Of a stretch of DNA of 14,643 nucleotides, positions 11,978 through 14,643 are shown one piece after another. A program made the position numbers and the translations under genes. The stretch's first letter is position 1. Each line of letters opens with the position of its first letter. This stretch comes from CAZNLS01 sp964573895 (GTDB lineage Bacteria > Acidobacteriota > Aminicenantia > UBA2199), in assembly GCA_964573895.1 (NCBI GenBank), contig CAZNLS010000064.1:1-14643 (forward strand), given 5' to 3'. Under the pieces are notes generated by a model that had not been told where the DNA came from, made no database searches, and saw nothing but the letters and a program-made list of their open reading frames with translations.

Positions 11978-14643
11978 ATGAAAAAAAAAGGAGCCGGTTA
12001 TTTTTTACTTTTTTCTATTTTCTTAATTTCAGCTGTTTTTTCACTTAATGGTGATACTGAAGCTGATTTGTTCAAGAATATAAAGGCAAGGAGTATTGGT
12101 CCTGCAAACATGAGCGGCAGGATTGGTGACATTGATGCTTTTACAGGCAACCCGCGAATTATTTTTATAGGAACTGCCACCGGCGGAGTCTGGAAATCAA
12201 TCGATGATGGAACCACATGGAAACCTGTATTTGATGAGCAGCCTGCATCATCTATAGGCGCAGTTAAGATATTTCAGAAAAATCCAAATATCGTATGGGT
12301 AGGTACAGGTGAAGGCAACCCGAGGAACAGTTCCGGTGTAGGTCGCGGAGTGTTCAAATCACTCGACGGAGGAAAAACCTGGAAGAACCTTGGTTTGAAC
12401 AAAACCGAAAAAATATCCAGGATAGTTCTTGATCCCCAAAATCCTGATATAGCTTATGTAGCTGCTCTCGGGACAACATGGGGAAAAAATCCTGAACGGG
12501 GTGTTTTCAAAACAGAAGACGGAGGAAAGAGCTGGAAAAAAGTACTCTTTGTTAATTCACAAACCGGTGCAGCTGACCTGAAAATTGATCCCTCCAACCC
12601 GAACAAACTTATCGCTGCCATGTGGGACCACCGCAGATGGCCATGGTTTTTCAGATCCGGCGGACCCGGAAGCGGCCTCTATATTACTATAGATGCGGGA
12701 AAAACATGGAAAAAACTGACAGAAAAAGACGGCCTTCCAAAGGGAGAGTTGGGAAGAATAGGTGTCGCATTCGCTCCGGGGAGGGCAAACATAGTCTATG
12801 CATTAATAGAAGCTAAAAAAAATGCACTTTATAAATCAGTTGACGGTGGTTTTAAATGGAGCGTCACAAACAATAAACCGGGCGTTCATGGAAGACCATT
12901 TTATTACAGTGACCTGAGAGTCAACCCCAAAAATGAAAATATTATATATTCACTCCAGAGCAGGTTAAAAATAAGTGAAGACGGTGGAAAAAGTTTTCAC
13001 AGTTTAACAAACTGGGGGCAGGCTCACTCCGATTTTCAGGCAATGTGGATCCACCCGGACGGTGAACACATGATAGTCGGAACAGACGGTGGAGTTGTGC
13101 TTAGTGCCGACCGGGGGAAAACCTGGAGATACACAAGGAATTTGCCTGTAGGCCAGTTCTATCACATAAGCTATGATATGCAGACCCCGTATAATGTCTA
13201 TGGGGGACTTCAGGATAACGGATCATGGATGGGACCTTCGTCTGTTTTAACAGATTGGGCGATATATAACTATCACTGGAAAGTTGTCGGCGGTGGTGAC
13301 GGATTCGATACCGAACCTGATCTGTCCACACCCGGATGCGGTTATGCAATGTGGCAGGGAGGAAACCTTTTTCTTTTTAACACAAAAACCGGAAGATCAA
13401 AAAATATAAGACCTCCCGAAAAAGATGTAAAACTTAGATTCAACTGGAATGCAGGCTTTGCACTTGATCCTTTTGACAATAAAACTATCTATTACGGAAG
13501 TCAGTTCCTTCATAAAAGTTCAAACAGAGGAAATTCATGGACAACAATAAGTCCCGATCTTACAACAAATGATAAGAAAAAACAGGAGCAGAACAAGAGT
13601 GGAGGATTAACTCTGGATGTGACTGCCGCAGAAAATTTTACTTCAATAATGACAATTGCCCCCAGTCCCGTAGAAAAGGGAGTTATATGGGTCGGAACAG
13701 ATGACGGAAATGTACAGCTGACAAGAGACGGCGGAAAAAGCTGGACTCTTCTTTCAAAAAACATCGTTGGGAAAAAAGGAGTAAAGAAGAAATTACCTTC
13801 AGTTACATGGATACCCCATATAGAAGCATCAAAATTTGATGCTGCGGAAGCTTTTGTCGTTTTTGACGATCACAGGCGTGCGAACTGGGAACCGTATATT
13901 TTTAAAACAGAAGACTACGGGAAACACTGGAAAAGTATTGCTACTCCTGAAATAGACGGATTTGTGCATGTAATTGAACAGGATCATAAAGACAGGGATC
14001 TTCTTTTTGCAGGAACCGAGTTTGGACTTTATGCTTCGTTTAACGGCGGGAAAAAATGGATGAAATGGAAATCCGGATTACCCACTGTTCCCGTAAGAGA
14101 TATTCAGATACACCCAAGAGAAAATGATCTCATCATCGGTACATATGGGAGATCAATCTACATATTAGATGATATTTCTTTCCTCAGGGAAGTAAATAAA
14201 ACCCTGTTAAAAAAAGAACTGGCATTGTTCTCTCCTGATAAGTTTACAATTTACAGAAGAGGCAGATCCGGTTCATACAGTACCAGGGGAGATTCTGAGT
14301 TTTCCGGACGGAACAGGGATTTTAATGCTCAGTTTACCTTCTACTATAATCCTTTAAAAAATGAAAAAACAGAGAAGAAAAAGTTGAAAGCACAAATTCT
14401 TTCAGCTGACGGGAAAAAAATAGTAAAAGTACTTAAAATTAAGCCTGTAAAAGGATTCAACAGAATTTCATGGAATTTTAGAGAAGAGGATCTTAAAGTT
14501 CCAAAATTCATATCAAGAAGAGGAACAATCGGCGGTCTCCTTGCAATACCTGAGAAATACAGAATAAAGTTCAGTTTAGATAAAATCAGAGTTGAACAGG
14601 AATTTATTATCGAATCGGATACCAGACTTAATATAGCTTTCGG
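11978..14643 (+). CDS. Secreted Asp-box/BNR beta-propeller protein, 3' end beyond the window
   Basis: The frame runs 888 codons and off the right edge. MKKKGAGYFLLFSIFLISA is a signal peptide, so the protein is exported. The mature part holds about eleven Asp-boxes (S/T-x-D-x-G-x-x-W type): SIDDGTTW, SLDGGKTW, TEDGGKSW, TIDAGKTW, SVDGGFKW, SEDGGKSF, SADRGKTW, SSNRGNSW, TRDGGKSW, TEDYGKHW and SFNGGKKW. They fold as sortilin/VPS10-like or sialidase-like propellers, probably two. GTYGRSIYILDD, typical where the propeller of this family ends, is followed by a beta-sandwich-like segment. Such proteins, often annotated as glycosyl hydrolases, usually exceed 1,000 residues; the catalytic role is unproven. 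I see no clear evidence for sialidase activity. AGGAGGAG (11967-11974) directly precedes the ATG at 11978, so the in-frame ATG at 11951 is not preferred. It follows the MFS gene by 88 bases. Confidence 0.85.
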   Translation, partial: MKKKGAGYFLLFSIFLISAVFSLNGDTEADLFKNIKARSIGPANMSGRIGDIDAFTGNPRIIFIGTATGGVWKSIDDGTTWKPVFDEQPASSIGAVKIFQKNPNIVWVGTGEGNPRNSSGVGRGVFKSLDGGKTWKNLGLNKTEKISRIVLDPQNPDIAYVAALGTTWGKNPERGVFKTEDGGKSWKKVLFVNSQTGAADLKIDPSNPNKLIAAMWDHRRWPWFFRSGGPGSGLYITIDAGKTWKKLTEKDGLPKGELGRIGVAFAPGRANIVYALIEAKKNALYKSVDGGFKWSVTNNKPGVHGRPFYYSDLRVNPKNENIIYSLQSRLKISEDGGKSFHSLTNWGQAHSDFQAMWIHPDGEHMIVGTDGGVVLSADRGKTWRYTRNLPVGQFYHISYDMQTPYNVYGGLQDNGSWMGPSSVLTDWAIYNYHWKVVGGGDGFDTEPDLSTPGCGYAMWQGGNLFLFNTKTGRSKNIRPPEKDVKLRFNWNAGFALDPFDNKTIYYGSQFLHKSSNRGNSWTTISPDLTTNDKKKQEQNKSGGLTLDVTAAENFTSIMTIAPSPVEKGVIWVGTDDGNVQLTRDGGKSWTLLSKNIVGKKGVKKKLPSVTWIPHIEASKFDAAEAFVVFDDHRRANWEPYIFKTEDYGKHWKSIATPEIDGFVHVIEQDHKDRDLLFAGTEFGLYASFNGGKKWMKWKSGLPTVPVRDIQIHPRENDLIIGTYGRSIYILDDISFLREVNKTLLKKELALFSPDKFTIYRRGRSGSYSTRGDSEFSGRNRDFNAQFTFYYNPLKNEKTEKKKLKAQILSADGKKIVKVLKIKPVKGFNRISWNFREEDLKVPKFISRRGTIGGLLAIPEKYRIKFSLDKIRVEQEFIIESDTRLNIAF

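Noticed and set aside
11998..13764. Several short open frames on both strands inside the large secreted protein gene, such as 12622-12816 and 13101-13349.
   Set aside because: They overlap a clearly coding frame with repeated Asp-boxes and have no start signals or domains of their own.
1..14643. CRISPR arrays, tRNA or rRNA genes, riboswitches.
   Set aside because: No regularly spaced direct repeats, no cloverleaf or rRNA signature segments, and no riboswitch leader were seen on either strand by eye. The intergenic regions are mostly too short to hold a riboswitch.

Overview
The window (14,643 bases, AT-rich, GC roughly in the high 30s percent by eye) looks like part of a draft or metagenome assembly of an anaerobic, fermentative, Gram-negative-type heterotroph. 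The evidence is an oxygen-sensitive glycyl radical enzyme with its activase, a large secreted Asp-box/beta-propeller protein, and a 100-N scaffold gap. The clearest promoters I can read are sigma70-like (TTGACT or TTGAAT, a 17-base spacer, then a TATAAT-like box). That argues mildly against Bacteroidota. I cannot name the phylum from sequence alone.

Layout. Positions 1-108 hold the last 35 codons of an unidentified gene. Positions 109-378 are non-coding and packed with inverted repeats. Positions 379-2416 carry a two-gene operon for the alpha and beta halves of a thiamine-diphosphate 2-oxoacid/acetoin dehydrogenase E1, with no E2 or E3 in view. Positions 2492-3606 hold a zinc-ribbon membrane protein and a DUF3592-like membrane protein. 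They converge, with an 11-base overlap, on a minus-strand cation/proton antiporter (3596-4843). Two small membrane proteins (4988-5777) follow and end in a strong hairpin terminator, which also contains the stop codon of the convergent EamA transporter gene.

The centre of the window is a catabolic locus. On the minus strand, a radical-SAM activase (8994-9740), a glycyl radical enzyme (6629-8992) and an EamA transporter (5779-6642) form one tightly packed operon. On the plus strand, divergent from it, are a GntR/FCD regulator (9849-10514) and a POT-like MFS transporter (10742-11889, 5' end lost at the gap). The glycyl radical enzyme is most like trans-4-hydroxy-L-proline dehydratase (HypD). 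The residues I remember as lining the HypD active site all recur with one constant numbering offset of three. My reading is that the cluster imports hydroxyproline or hydroxyproline-containing peptides and dehydrates hydroxyproline to pyrroline-5-carboxylate under GntR control. No pyrroline-5-carboxylate reductase (ProC) lies in the window. Both divergent promoters sit so close to their start codons that the transcripts should be leaderless or nearly so, and a perfect 12-bp palindrome covers the -10 box of the operon promoter.

The gap at 10642-10741 is flanked by exact 55-base copies of the same sequence. This looks like an unmerged k-mer overlap between contigs rather than biology, and it leaves the MFS gene without its first transmembrane helices. 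From 11978 to the window end runs a secreted protein of at least 888 residues with about eleven Asp-boxes, unfinished at the edge.
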